A stretch of 21,474 nucleotides of DNA from Brooklawnia sp050943675 (GTDB taxonomy: Bacteria > Actinomycetota > Actinomycetes > Propionibacteriales > Propionibacteriaceae), in contig JBMNPP010000022.1 of NCBI GenBank assembly GCA_050943675.1, forward strand, positions 1 through 21,474. The letters run 5' to 3'. Position numbers and translations under genes: made by a program. Below the pieces are notes generated by a model. That model did no database searches. It saw nothing but the letters and a program-made list of their open reading frames with translations, and had not been told where the DNA came from. Shown in pieces: positions 8,257 through 14,780 of this stretch (positions are counted from its first letter, which is position 1; each line of letters starts with the position of its first letter).

Positions 8257-9365
8257 CACCCAGCCTCCTTGCCGGCGAGTTCAGTGTGTAGTTCCATCAT
8301 GCGTGAAACCGAGCGGCTCCAATCGAAAAGCTCGGCATGTTGCCGGGCTGCCTGCCGCATACCCTGACCGCGCCGGTCGATCAACCGCTGGATGGCATCA
8401 GCGATACTGGCCGCATCAGGACTGCCCCACTCACCGCAACTGGCGTCCACCAGTTCGCGGGCACCACCCCGATTCGCGGTCACCACCGGGGTGCCACAGG
8501 CGAGCGCCTCAAGCACCGCCAACCCGAACGTCTCGGTCGGGCAGACCGAAAGCGAGATGTCGGATCGCGCATAGCATTTGGCGACCTCGCTGCGTCCGGC
8601 CACATGACCGTGGAAGACCACCGGTGCCGCACCGGCCTGGGCACGCAGCGCCTCGACATCCGGCCCGGTGCCGTACATGTTGAGCACGAAATCGACCCCG
8701 CGCCGGTGCAATTCGACCGCTGCGGCCACGGCCAGCTCGGGGTGCTTCTCGTGTGACATCCGCCCCACATAGCAAAGCTGCGCCTGCGGACCCCCGGCCG
8801 GGCTGCCTGCACCCAGGTGGAAGGTTTGCAGGTCGACGCCCAGTGGCACCTTGCGCAGCACCGCGCCAGTGTGGGCGAACTCCCCTGATGAGTAGTCCGA
8901 GGTCACCACGACCACATCGAAATTCTTCGCCAGCCGCCGGTTGAGCGCACCGATGGCCGCATCGACGCCGACGGCCGCACGGAACCAGTCGGCGGCCATG
9001 TCGTCCAGCCGTTCGTGGCTGAACAGCATCGAGCCGATCCCGCGGCGCCGCGCCCAGCGGCCGACCTGCGACAGCGTCCACTTGTCGGAACATTCCACTG
9101 AGGTGGGACCAAAATCTTCCAGGACGCGCAGTGCACGCCAAGGCTGGAGGATCATCCGGTAGGTCGAGCTCACCTTCGGGGCACGCACCTGGACGACCGT
9201 ACCGGCATCGGTTGACTGGATGTCGTCACGCTCACCGGGGATTACCAACATTCGTTCGGCCCCGGCGCCCACATAGCCCCGGCCCAGGTGTTCGATGGCC
9301 ACCTTCATGCCCCCAGAGGTCGGCCCGACGAAATTGGCGAGCTGGGCGATACGCAGCTGAGCCAT
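8256..9365 (-). CDS. GT4-family glycosyltransferase, PimC-like
   Basis: Probable retaining, nucleotide-sugar-dependent glycosyltransferase of GT-B fold, 369 aa. The N-terminal half has the acceptor-side glycine loop in ANFVGPTSGGMK and a conserved SHERLD. The linker VPLGVDLQTFH leads into the donor domain with YVGRMSHEKHPEL. The EX7E motif is E278 and E286 in ETFGLAVLEALACG. From memory, several of these stretches match mycobacterial PimC (a phosphatidylinositol-mannoside mannosyltransferase) closely, so mannose transfer to an envelope lipid is a fair guess. The start at 9365 has AGGAGG at 9370-9375; the frame extends 12 codons upstream (to 9401) into the terminator tail, which is unlikely. 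Its TGA overlaps the next ATG. It faces away from the transport operon and follows the rplQ terminator by about 45 nt. Confidence 0.82.
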   Translation of the reverse strand: MAQLRIAQLANFVGPTSGGMKVAIEHLGRGYVGAGAERMLVIPGERDDIQSTDAGTVVQVRAPKVSSTYRMILQPWRALRVLEDFGPTSVECSDKWTLSQVGRWARRRGIGSMLFSHERLDDMAADWFRAAVGVDAAIGALNRRLAKNFDVVVVTSDYSSGEFAHTGAVLRKVPLGVDLQTFHLGAGSPAGGPQAQLCYVGRMSHEKHPELAVAAAVELHRRGVDFVLNMYGTGPDVEALRAQAGAAPVVFHGHVAGRSEVAKCYARSDISLSVCPTETFGLAVLEALACGTPVVTANRGGARELVDASCGEWGSPDAASIADAIQRLIDRRGQGMRQAARQHAELFDWSRSVSRMMELHTELAGKEAG

Positions 9366-9400
9366 CTGGCCTCCTGAGCTATGAGTAATCGAGCTTATCA

Positions 9401-9443
9401 ACCAAAGAAGCTGGCGGCGCCCACCATCGGTGGACGCCGCCAG
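9401..9443 (-). terminator. Compound hairpin terminator after rplQ
   Basis: A 9-bp arm CTGGCGGCG (9411-9419) pairs with CGCCGCCAG (9435-9443). Inside it, separated by one C/A mismatch, a 5-bp arm CCACC (9421-9425) pairs with GGTGG (9429-9433) around a 3-nt loop. Read on the minus strand it begins 23 nt after the rplQ stop and is followed by a T-rich run CTTCTTTGGTTG. This fits a Rho-independent terminator of the ribosomal operon. Confidence 0.85.
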
Positions 9444-9466
9444 CAGTGAAAATCAAGCCAGCTGAC

Positions 9467-10036
9467 TCAGGCCTTGGCCTCGTCAGCCTCCTCGGCATCA
9501 TCAGCCTCGTCAGCCTCATCAGCCTCGGCTGCAGGCTCGTCGGCCTCGACCTCATCGGCAACCTCGTCAGTCACCTGCTCGTCGGCCGGGGCCGCCTCCT
9601 GCGCGGCGTCCCTGGCAGCCTGGTCGACCGTCTTGAACTCCGCCTGGTCAGCCGGCTCGGCCTTCTTCGCCTTCTTGACCGGCTCGGTGATCAGTTCGAT
9701 GATGACCATCGGCGCGTTGTCACCCTTGCGGGGCCCGATCTTGGTGATGCGGGTATATCCGCCGTCACGCTCGGACATCGTCGGTGCGATCTCGGTGAAC
9801 AGCAGGTGCACGATGTCAGGGTTGGTGATGGTCTGCTTCACCAGCCGACGCGAGTGCAGGTCACCGCGCTTGGCCTTGGCGATCAGCCGCTCGGCCAGCG
9901 GCTGGACGCGCTTGGCGCGGGTCTGGGTGGTGGTGATACGCCCATGCTCGAACAGTTGGCTGGCCATGTTGGCCAGGATGATCCGCTGATGGGCAGGGCT
10001 GCCGCCGAGGCGGGGACCCTTGGTTGGCTTTGGCAT
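9467..10036 (-). CDS. rplQ: 50S ribosomal protein bL17 with acidic C-terminal tail
   Basis: Large-subunit protein near the peptide exit tunnel. Residues 1-118 are the ordinary L17 core (MPKPTKGPRLGGSPAHQR; GRITTTQTRAKRVQPLAERL; APMVIIEL). Residues about 119-189 form an added tail: a short Lys-rich stretch followed by Glu/Asp/Ala-rich sequence (EADEADEADDAEEADEA) with nearly no other residue types. Actinobacterial L17 is often longer than the roughly 127-residue E. coli protein, so the tail is not unique, but its simple repeat make-up is notable. It is the last gene of the alpha block, 30 nt after rpoA and followed by a terminator. Confidence 0.97.
   Translation of the reverse strand: MPKPTKGPRLGGSPAHQRIILANMASQLFEHGRITTTQTRAKRVQPLAERLIAKAKRGDLHSRRLVKQTITNPDIVHLLFTEIAPTMSERDGGYTRITKIGPRKGDNAPMVIIELITEPVKKAKKAEPADQAEFKTVDQAARDAAQEAAPADEQVTDEVADEVEADEPAAEADEADEADDAEEADEAKA
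9483..9526 (-). repeat. Short tandem repeat within the rplQ tail
   Basis: The octamer TCAGCCTC (plus strand) occurs at 9483, 9501, 9510 and 9519; the last three are spaced exactly 9 nt apart. On the minus strand this encodes the repeated Asp/Glu-Ala triplets of the acidic tail. Because the period is a multiple of three, slippage would lengthen or shorten the tail without breaking the frame. Confidence 0.7.
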
Positions 10037-10066
10037 TTCTCGGTTTCTCCAGGTTTGGTGTGCGGA

Positions 10067-11092
10067 TCAGTACTGCTCGGTCTCGATGAACTGGTCGTCG
10101 TCGTCGCCCTCAATGCTGGCGAACTGGTCGGCAGCAGCCAACGGATCGAATCCCGGCGAGCTGTCCTTGAGGACCAGGCCCAGCTCACCGAGCTTGGTCT
10201 TGACTTCCTCTATGGACTTCGAGCCGAAGTTGCGGATGTCGAGCAGGTCCTGCTCGCTGCGTCCCACCAGCTCACCGACTGTGTGGATGCCCTCACGTTT
10301 GAGGCAGTTGTATGACCGCACCGTGAGGTTGAGGTCCTCGACTGGCAGGGCCAGATCGGCAGCCAACTGCTCATCGATCGGGCTGGGGCCGATCTCGATT
10401 CCCTCGGCGTCGACATTGAGCTCGCGGGCCAGACCGAACAGCTCAACCAGGGTCTTGCCCGCCGAAGCCATCGCATCACGCGGGGTGATGGCCGGCTTGG
10501 TCTCGACATCGATGATCAGCCGGTCGAAGTCGGTACGGGTCTCGACACGGGTGGCCTCTACCTTGTAGGTGACCTTGACCACCGGTGAGTAGATCGAGTC
10601 GACCGGGATACGACCGATCTCGGCGTCCGGGTTCTTGTTCTGCACGGCAGAGACATAGCCGCGGCCCCGCTCGACCACCAGCTCCATCTCGATGGCGCCT
10701 GATTCGTTGAGCTCGGCGATGTGCAGCTCGGGGTTGAGCACCTCGACACCGGCCGGTACGGCGATGTCGGCGGCAGTGACCGCACCGGCACCCGACTTGC
10801 GCAGGTACATGGCGACCGGCTCGTCCTCTTCACTGGTCAGCACCAGTTCCTTGAGGTTGAGGATCATCTCGGTGACGTCCTCGACGACACCGGGCAGGGT
10901 GCTGAACTCGTGCTGGTTGCCCTCGATCTTGATGCTGGTGACCGCTGCGCCCGGGATGGACGACAGCAGGGTACGACGCATCGAGTTGCCCAGGGTGTAA
11001 CCGAAGCCCGGCTCCAGCGGTTCGAGGATGAACCGCGAACGGTACTCGCCGACTGCCTCTTCGGAGAGCGTCGGGCGCTGTGCGATGAGCAT
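10067..11092 (-). CDS. rpoA: DNA-directed RNA polymerase subunit alpha
   Basis: Assembly platform of RNA polymerase and contact point for UP elements and activators, 341 aa, normal for actinomycetes. The N-terminal dimerisation domain starts after MLIAQRPTLSEE and includes EPLEPGFGYTLGNSMRRTLL. The C-terminal domain contains RSYNCLKREGI, in which R259 and N262 correspond to the DNA-contacting Arg and Asn of the E. coli subunit. The protein ends in a short acidic tail (EGDDDDQ). AAGGA lies about 7 nt before the ATG at 11092. An 84-nt spacer with two hairpins separates it from rpsD; rplQ follows after 30 nt. Confidence 0.98.
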   Translation of the reverse strand: MLIAQRPTLSEEAVGEYRSRFILEPLEPGFGYTLGNSMRRTLLSSIPGAAVTSIKIEGNQHEFSTLPGVVEDVTEMILNLKELVLTSEEDEPVAMYLRKSGAGAVTAADIAVPAGVEVLNPELHIAELNESGAIEMELVVERGRGYVSAVQNKNPDAEIGRIPVDSIYSPVVKVTYKVEATRVETRTDFDRLIIDVETKPAITPRDAMASAGKTLVELFGLARELNVDAEGIEIGPSPIDEQLAADLALPVEDLNLTVRSYNCLKREGIHTVGELVGRSEQDLLDIRNFGSKSIEEVKTKLGELGLVLKDSSPGFDPLAAADQFASIEGDDDDQFIETEQY

Positions 11093-11105
11093 GTATTTTC
11101 CTTCC

Positions 11106-11165
11106 CGCGCCGCCCGCTATATGACGGCGCGAATCGCCGGACGCAGACCGGTTCTGCGTCCGGCG
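11106..11165 (-). promoter_or_regulatory. Twin hairpins in the rpsD-rpoA spacer
   Basis: Two perfect inverted repeats stand side by side between the rpsD stop and the rpoA start. One is a 12-bp stem (CGCCGGACGCAG at 11135-11146 with its complement at 11154-11165, loop 7 nt). The other is a 7-bp stem (11106-11112 with 11125-11131, loop 12 nt). Neither is followed by a T run on the minus strand, so an ordinary intrinsic terminator is unlikely. RNA processing, mRNA protection or partial attenuation between rpsD and rpoA fits better. Structure is seen directly; function is inference. Confidence 0.55.
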
Positions 11166-11176
11166 CCCCGAGGGGG

Positions 11177-11782
11177 TTACTTCGAGTAGAGCTCGACGAT
11201 CGCCTGTTCGTTGACGTCGATGGTGATCTGCTCGCGGGTGGGCAACTGGTGCACCAGGACCCGCATGCGGTTCGGCTTGACGGTCAGCCAGGCCGGCACC
11301 TCGCGCTCGCCCCAGGTTTCGCGGGCGATCACGAACGGCGTCAGGTTGACCGACTTGGGCGCCACGTCGACGATGTCGAGCGGTGTGACGCGGTAGCTCG
11401 GGATGGTTACGCGCTTGCCGTTGACCAGCAAGTGGCCGTGGCTGACCAGCTGACGGGCCTGACGGCGGGTCGAGGCGAAGCCGGCGCGGTAAACCACGTT
11501 GTCCAGCCGCGACTCGAGGATCTGCAGCAGCGTCTCACCGGTCTTGCCGGGCACGCGGTCAGCCTCTTTGTAGTAGCGACGGAACTGCTTCTCAAGGACG
11601 CCGTAGGCGTAGCGGGCCTTCTGCTTCTCCTTGAGCTGTACGCGGTATTCGGAATCTTTGCTGCGGCCGCGACCGTGCTGGCCGGGCGGGTATGGACGGT
11701 GCTCGAATGCCTTGTCGTTGCCGACCAGGTCGGTCCCGAGACGACGGGACTTCTTTGTGATGGGTCCGGTATAGCGGGCCAT
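11177..11782 (-). CDS. rpsD: 30S ribosomal protein uS4, cysteine-free form
   Basis: Primary 16S rRNA-binding protein of the small-subunit body, 201 aa. It starts MARYTGPITKKSRRLG and carries the S4 RNA-binding domain at about 90-155 (ESRLDNVVYRAGFASTRR, then VSHGHLLVNGKRV). The N-terminal region contains no cysteine, so this is the zinc-independent form of S4. In many bacteria S4 represses its own operon by binding the leader mRNA; no such leader structure was identified here. AAAGGA is rather far (about 13 nt) from the ATG at 11782, so the initiation signal is modest. It lies 34 nt after rpsK. Confidence 0.98.
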   Translation of the reverse strand: MARYTGPITKKSRRLGTDLVGNDKAFEHRPYPPGQHGRGRSKDSEYRVQLKEKQKARYAYGVLEKQFRRYYKEADRVPGKTGETLLQILESRLDNVVYRAGFASTRRQARQLVSHGHLLVNGKRVTIPSYRVTPLDIVDVAPKSVNLTPFVIARETWGEREVPAWLTVKPNRMRVLVHQLPTREQITIDVNEQAIVELYSK

Positions 11783-11816
11783 GGTGTGTTGTCAGTCCTT
11801 TCTTGGCTCGGGTGAG

Positions 11817-12224
11817 TTAAACGCGACGACGCTTGGGGGGACGGCAGCCGTTGTGCGGCATCGGGGTGACATCCGAAATGGTGCCAACCTCCAGGCCGAT
11901 CGCACCCAGCGAGCGAATCGCAGTCTCACGTCCCGAACCGGGACCCTTGACGAACACATCGACCCGCTTCATGCCGTGGTCCATTGCACGCCGGCCGGCT
12001 GCCTCGGCAGCCATCTGTGCGGCGAATGGGGTCGACTTGCGCGAGCCCTTGAAACCGACGGTGCCCGAACTGGCCCACGAGATGACCGCGCCGGTGGTGT
12101 CGGTGATGGTGATGACGGTGTTATTGAAAGTGCTCTTGATGTGGGCCTGGCCGGCGACCACATTCTTCTTTTCCCTGCGCCGCACCTTGGTCTTGGCGGC
12201 AGCCTTGCGGCCTGCAGTAGCCAT
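11817..12224 (-). CDS. rpsK: 30S ribosomal protein uS11
   Basis: Small-subunit platform protein near the mRNA exit, 135 aa. The basic N-terminus (ATAGRKAAAKTKVRRREKK) leads into the conserved core NVVAGQAHIKSTFNNT, then KGSRKSTPFAAQMAAE, and the conserved C-terminal end DVTPMPHNGCRPPKRRRV. AAGGAGA lies 11 nt before the ATG at 12224. It follows rpsM after 51 nt in the usual S13-S11-S4-alpha-L17 order. Confidence 0.98.
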   Translation of the reverse strand: MATAGRKAAAKTKVRRREKKNVVAGQAHIKSTFNNTVITITDTTGAVISWASSGTVGFKGSRKSTPFAAQMAAEAAGRRAMDHGMKRVDVFVKGPGSGRETAIRSLGAIGLEVGTISDVTPMPHNGCRPPKRRRV

Positions 12225-12275
12225 AAGTTCTTTGTTCTCCTTGGCAGGTTGTCAGATAACTGGGGATCGCCCGAA

Positions 12276-12650
12276 TCAGCGGGTCTTCTTCTTGCCCGCA
12301 ACTGCCTTCTTGCGACCCTTGCGGGTGCGGGCATTGGTGCGGGTGCGCTGGCCGCGGACGGGAAGCCCGCTGCGGTGACGACGGCCCTGGTAGGTGCCGA
12401 TCTCGGTCTTGCGGCGGATGTCGGCGGCAATTGAACGCCGCAGGTCGCCTTCGACTTCATAGTTGGCGTCGATGTGGTCACGCAGCGCGACGAGTTGTTC
12501 GTCGGTCAGGTCCTTGACGCGGATATCCCCACTGACTTCAGTGGCTGCCAGGGTTTCGGCGGCTCGGGTGCGCCCGATGCCGAAGACGTAGGTGAGTGCG
12601 ACCTCGATGCGCTTCTCGCGCGGCAGGTCAACTCCTTGGAGACGTGCCAT
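12276..12650 (-). CDS. rpsM: 30S ribosomal protein uS13
   Basis: Head protein of the small subunit that contacts tRNA and bridges to the large subunit, 124 aa. It begins MARLQGVDLPREKRIEVALTY, has the helix-hairpin-helix part with GIGRTRAAETLA, and ends in the conserved RGQRTRTNARTRKG followed by a Lys-rich tail. AGGAA lies 7 nt before the ATG at 12650. It is separated from rpmJ by a structured 177-nt spacer, the longest gap inside the infA-rplQ block. Confidence 0.98.
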   Translation of the reverse strand: MARLQGVDLPREKRIEVALTYVFGIGRTRAAETLAATEVSGDIRVKDLTDEQLVALRDHIDANYEVEGDLRRSIAADIRRKTEIGTYQGRRHRSGLPVRGQRTRTNARTRKGRKKAVAGKKKTR

Positions 12651-12706
12651 GTGGCTTTTCCTGTTCTGTTCGCGAAGGTGTCTGGCGTGAGGCGTTCCCG
12701 AATCTC

Positions 12707-12776
12707 CATCCGGATGATGCTCCGGCTTCGGGCCCCGGCCTTCGTCCCGGGGGTGGACCGTGGTTCTCGAAGAACC
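12707..12776 (-). promoter_or_regulatory. Structured spacer between rpmJ and rpsM
   Basis: The 177-nt gap (12651-12827) holds three dyads: GGTTCT/AGAACC with a 3-nt loop (12762-12776), CCCCGG/CCGGGG with an 8-nt loop (12733-12752), and the palindrome CATCCGGATG (12707-12716). No T run follows on the minus strand and no convincing promoter boxes were found. It may be an S4- or S13-type translational control leader, a processing site, or simply spacer. Function is unproven. Confidence 0.4.
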
Positions 12777-12827
12777 CGGCTGCGCTCACGTGGTTGTGTA
12801 TTCAGTTGTCTAGTGCGTCTGGTCAGA

Positions 12828-12941
12828 TCAGCCCTGACGCTGCTTGTGCCGCGGGTTGGTACAAATCACCCGGACGACACCGCGGCGACGAATCACCTTG
12901 CAGTTGTCACAGATCTTCTTGACGCTCGGCTGAACCTTCAT
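12828..12941 (-). CDS. rpmJ: 50S ribosomal protein bL36, zinc-binding form
   Basis: The smallest large-subunit protein, 37 aa. Translation from the ATG at 12941 gives MKVQPSVKKICDNCKVIRRR, then GVVRVICTNPRHKQRQG and a TGA. Cys11, Cys14, Cys27 and His32 form the zinc ribbon of the C+ (zinc-containing) L36 form. AAGGAGC lies about 7 nt upstream of the start. It follows infA after 47 nt, the standard infA-rpmJ-rpsM order. No second L36 copy is visible in this window. Confidence 0.97.
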   Translation of the reverse strand: MKVQPSVKKICDNCKVIRRRGVVRVICTNPRHKQRQG

Positions 12942-12988
12942 TCGAGCTGCTCCTTCGAGGGCCGGGACGCTGCGCGCCCCGCACCGGT

Positions 12989-13210
12989 TTACTTGTGGCG
13001 GTAGACGATGCGTCCACGGGTCAGATCGTACGGAGACAGCTCGACGACCACCCGGTCCTGCGGCAGGATCCGGATGTAATGCTGACGCATCTTGCCACTG
13101 ATGGTGGCCAGCACCTTGTGCCCGTTGTCCAGCTCAACGCGGAACATCGCGTTGGGCAGGGCCTCGACCACGGTGCCCTCCAGTTCGAGCGTTCCTTCCT
13201 TCTTCGCCAA
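12989..13210 (-). CDS. infA: Translation initiation factor IF-1, TTG start
   Basis: A 73-aa S1-like OB-fold protein that occupies the ribosomal A site during initiation. The sequence is fully conventional (AKKEGTLELEGTVVEALPNA near the start, RQHYIRILPQDRVVVELSPY and TRGRIVYRHK at the end). The start codon is TTG at 13210: the next upstream codons run into an in-frame TAG, and there is no ATG or GTG at the right place. GGGAG at 13215-13219 is 4 nt away. A promoter-like pair lies just upstream, giving a short leader of about 17 nt. It is 134 nt after map, so it probably starts its own transcript. Confidence 0.96.
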   Translation of the reverse strand: MAKKEGTLELEGTVVEALPNAMFRVELDNGHKVLATISGKMRQHYIRILPQDRVVVELSPYDLTRGRIVYRHK

Positions 13211-13233
13211 TGCACTCCCGATCTACGTGTACG

Positions 13234-13262
13234 GTTCTAGGACGCAGGTCCACGCCTGCCAA
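13234..13262 (-). promoter_or_regulatory. Probable promoter of infA-rpmJ-rpsM-rpsK-rpsD-rpoA-rplQ
   Basis: On the minus strand TTGGCA (13257-13262, 5 of 6 to the -35 consensus) is followed after exactly 17 nt by TAGAAC (13234-13239, 4 of 6 to the -10 consensus). Transcription would begin near 13227, about 17 nt before the infA TTG codon, with the ribosome site inside this short leader. Position at the head of the infA block after a 134-nt gap supports the call. Confidence 0.6.
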
Positions 13263-13264
13263 AC

Positions 13265-13312
13265 CTGCCCAAGGGCAGAGTTGACACATGGGACCGACGG
13301 GTAATGTTACCC
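13265..13312. promoter_or_regulatory. Two 6-2-6 inverted repeats upstream of the infA promoter
   Basis: CTGCCC-AA-GGGCAG (13265-13278) directly abuts the -35 side of the infA promoter, and GGGTAA-TG-TTACCC (13299-13312) lies 20 nt further upstream. Both are perfect 6-bp arms around two nt. A T run does not follow either, so they are poor intrinsic terminators for map; they look more like protein-binding operators or short mRNA stems. No regulator can be named. Confidence 0.45.
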
Positions 13313-13344
13313 TGTCCGGCTACCTGCCCCCAAATCCGGGTCGC

Positions 13345-14190
13345 CTATTTCACAGCACTGTCGGCCAGCGCCGACAACTGAACCCCGCGCGCAGCCAGCT
13401 CGGCGCGGCCACCATCGGGTTCGGTGAGTACCCAGATGCCGTCCTCACACAACGCCACTGTGTTTTCCCAGTGGGAGGCCCAGCAGCCGTCCTGGGTGAC
13501 CACGGTCCACTCATCGGCCAGCACCACCGACATGGGCTGGCCCATCGTGAAGATCGGTTCGATCGCCAGGCACATCCCCTTGGACAGCCGCGGGCCGCGG
13601 CGGGCACGACCGTAGTTGGGCACATCGGGTGGCTGGTGCATGGCACTGCCGATGCCGTGCCCGGTGTATTCACGAACAATGCCCAGGCCCGCCTGGTTGG
13701 CGTACTGCTGGATCGCCTGGCTGATATCGCCCACTCTGGCGGCACTCGCGGCAGCCGCGATGCCGGCCCACATGGCCTGGCGGGTCACCTCGACCAGTTC
13801 GGCCACATCAGGGGTTATCTGGCCCACGGCGAAGGTGCGGGCCGCATCACCGTGCCAGCCCTCCACGATGGCACCGAAGTCGATCGAGACGATGTCACCC
13901 TCGGCCAGCACCCGGTCACCGGGGATGCCGTGGACCACTTCTTCGTTGACCGAGATGCAGGCGGTGGCCGGATATGGCGGGTAGTCCCAGTCGGCCCCAT
14001 AACCCAGGAAAGAGCTGGTGGCCCGGTGTTCGGCCAGCACCTGGCGGGCGACGGCGTCCAGTTCACCAGTGGTCAGGCCTGGGCGCACTGCCCGGCCCAT
14101 GGCGGCCAGGGCCTGTGCCACCACCAACCCTGCCCGGCGCATCCGCACGATCTGTTCGGCGGACTTGATCTCGACTCCGGGTGATCCCAT
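13345..14190 (-). CDS. map: Type I methionine aminopeptidase
   Basis: Removes the initiator Met from new proteins; 281 aa, pita-bread fold. Metal ligands are all visible: Asp104 (VSIDFGAIV), Asp115 (HGDAARTF), His178 (YTGHGIG), Glu211 (AIEPIF) and Glu242 (HWENTVA). His87 in VVHGIPG is the substrate-binding His. There is no N-terminal SH3-binding or zinc-finger extension, so this is a plain bacterial type Ia enzyme. The ATG at 14190 overlaps the adk stop (TGATG), pointing to translational coupling. The secY-adk-map order is common in Gram-positive bacteria. Confidence 0.97.
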   Translation of the reverse strand: MGSPGVEIKSAEQIVRMRRAGLVVAQALAAMGRAVRPGLTTGELDAVARQVLAEHRATSSFLGYGADWDYPPYPATACISVNEEVVHGIPGDRVLAEGDIVSIDFGAIVEGWHGDAARTFAVGQITPDVAELVEVTRQAMWAGIAAAASAARVGDISQAIQQYANQAGLGIVREYTGHGIGSAMHQPPDVPNYGRARRGPRLSKGMCLAIEPIFTMGQPMSVVLADEWTVVTQDGCWASHWENTVALCEDGIWVLTEPDGGRAELAARGVQLSALADSAVK

Positions 14191-14780
14191 CAGGTCTGGG
14201 AGCCGCCTGCCTCACGATGGGCGTCCAGTGCGGCCACGATCCGGGCAGCGACCTCGTCGACCTCGCCGATACCATCCACCTCGACCAGCAGTCCCTGGTC
14301 TGCGTAGTGGTCCAGCAGTGGCTGGGTGTCGCGGACGTAGACATCCATCCGATGCCGGATCGTGGATTCAGTGTCATCGGCCCGGCCCTCGACCTGGGCC
14401 CGGTTGAGCAGGCGGCCGATCAGGACCTCCGGATCGACCTGCAGCGAGATGACCGCATCCAGTTCCAGCCCCCGCCTGGTCAGGTAGTCCTCCAGTTGGC
14501 GAACCTGGTGCACGGTGCGCGGGAAGCCGTCGAGCAGGAAGCCCTGGGCAGCGTCCGGCTCGTCGAGCCGGTTGGCGACGATCTGTTCGGTGAGGTCATC
14601 GGGCACATAGTCGCCGGCCGCGATGATCGCCTCCACCTGCTTGCCCAGCGGGGTCTGCTTGGCAACGTTGGAACGAAAGATGTCGCCGGTTGAAACCGCG
14701 GGTACGCCGTAATGGGCTGCGATCCCAGAGGATTGAGTGCCCTTGCCGGCTCCCGGGGCCCCCATGATCAGCAATCTCAC
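14190..14780 (-). CDS. adk: Adenylate kinase, short-LID form
   Basis: Interconverts ATP + AMP and 2 ADP; 196 aa. P-loop GAPGAGKGT at 7-15, AMP-binding STGDIFR at about 30-36, DGFPRT at 84-89, and the LID region RLLNRAQVEGRADD at about 123-136. The LID is short and lacks the four-Cys zinc site of many Gram-positive enzymes, as in mycobacterial Adk. The start codon is GTG at 14780, overlapping the secY stop as GTGA, so ribosomes can pass directly from secY. Its stop overlaps the map start. Confidence 0.97.
   Translation of the reverse strand: MRLLIMGAPGAGKGTQSSGIAAHYGVPAVSTGDIFRSNVAKQTPLGKQVEAIIAAGDYVPDDLTEQIVANRLDEPDAAQGFLLDGFPRTVHQVRQLEDYLTRRGLELDAVISLQVDPEVLIGRLLNRAQVEGRADDTESTIRHRMDVYVRDTQPLLDHYADQGLLVEVDGIGEVDEVAARIVAALDAHREAGGSQT

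Noticed and set aside
9371..9400. TTGATA on the minus strand as -35 for the glycosyltransferase gene
   Set aside because: The nearest -10-like sequence is only about 14 nt away, too short for a normal promoter.
9446..10315. Plus-strand open frame across rplQ and the end of rpoA
   Set aside because: Antisense to two unmistakable core genes; repetitive Leu/Gly/Arg composition with no family resemblance.
10721..11815. Plus-strand open frame across rpoA and rpsD
   Set aside because: It spans two essential genes and their spacer on the opposite strand, with no plausible product.
12781..12827. Possible promoter just after rpmJ (CTGACC-17-GAATAC on the minus strand)
   Set aside because: The -10 matches only 2 of 6 positions and there is no supporting TANNNT element.
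13281..13309. Perfect TTGACA on the plus strand (13281-13286), suggesting a promoter antisense to map
   Set aside because: No acceptable -10 box at 16-18 nt (AATGTT at 17 nt); probably chance within the dyad-rich spacer.
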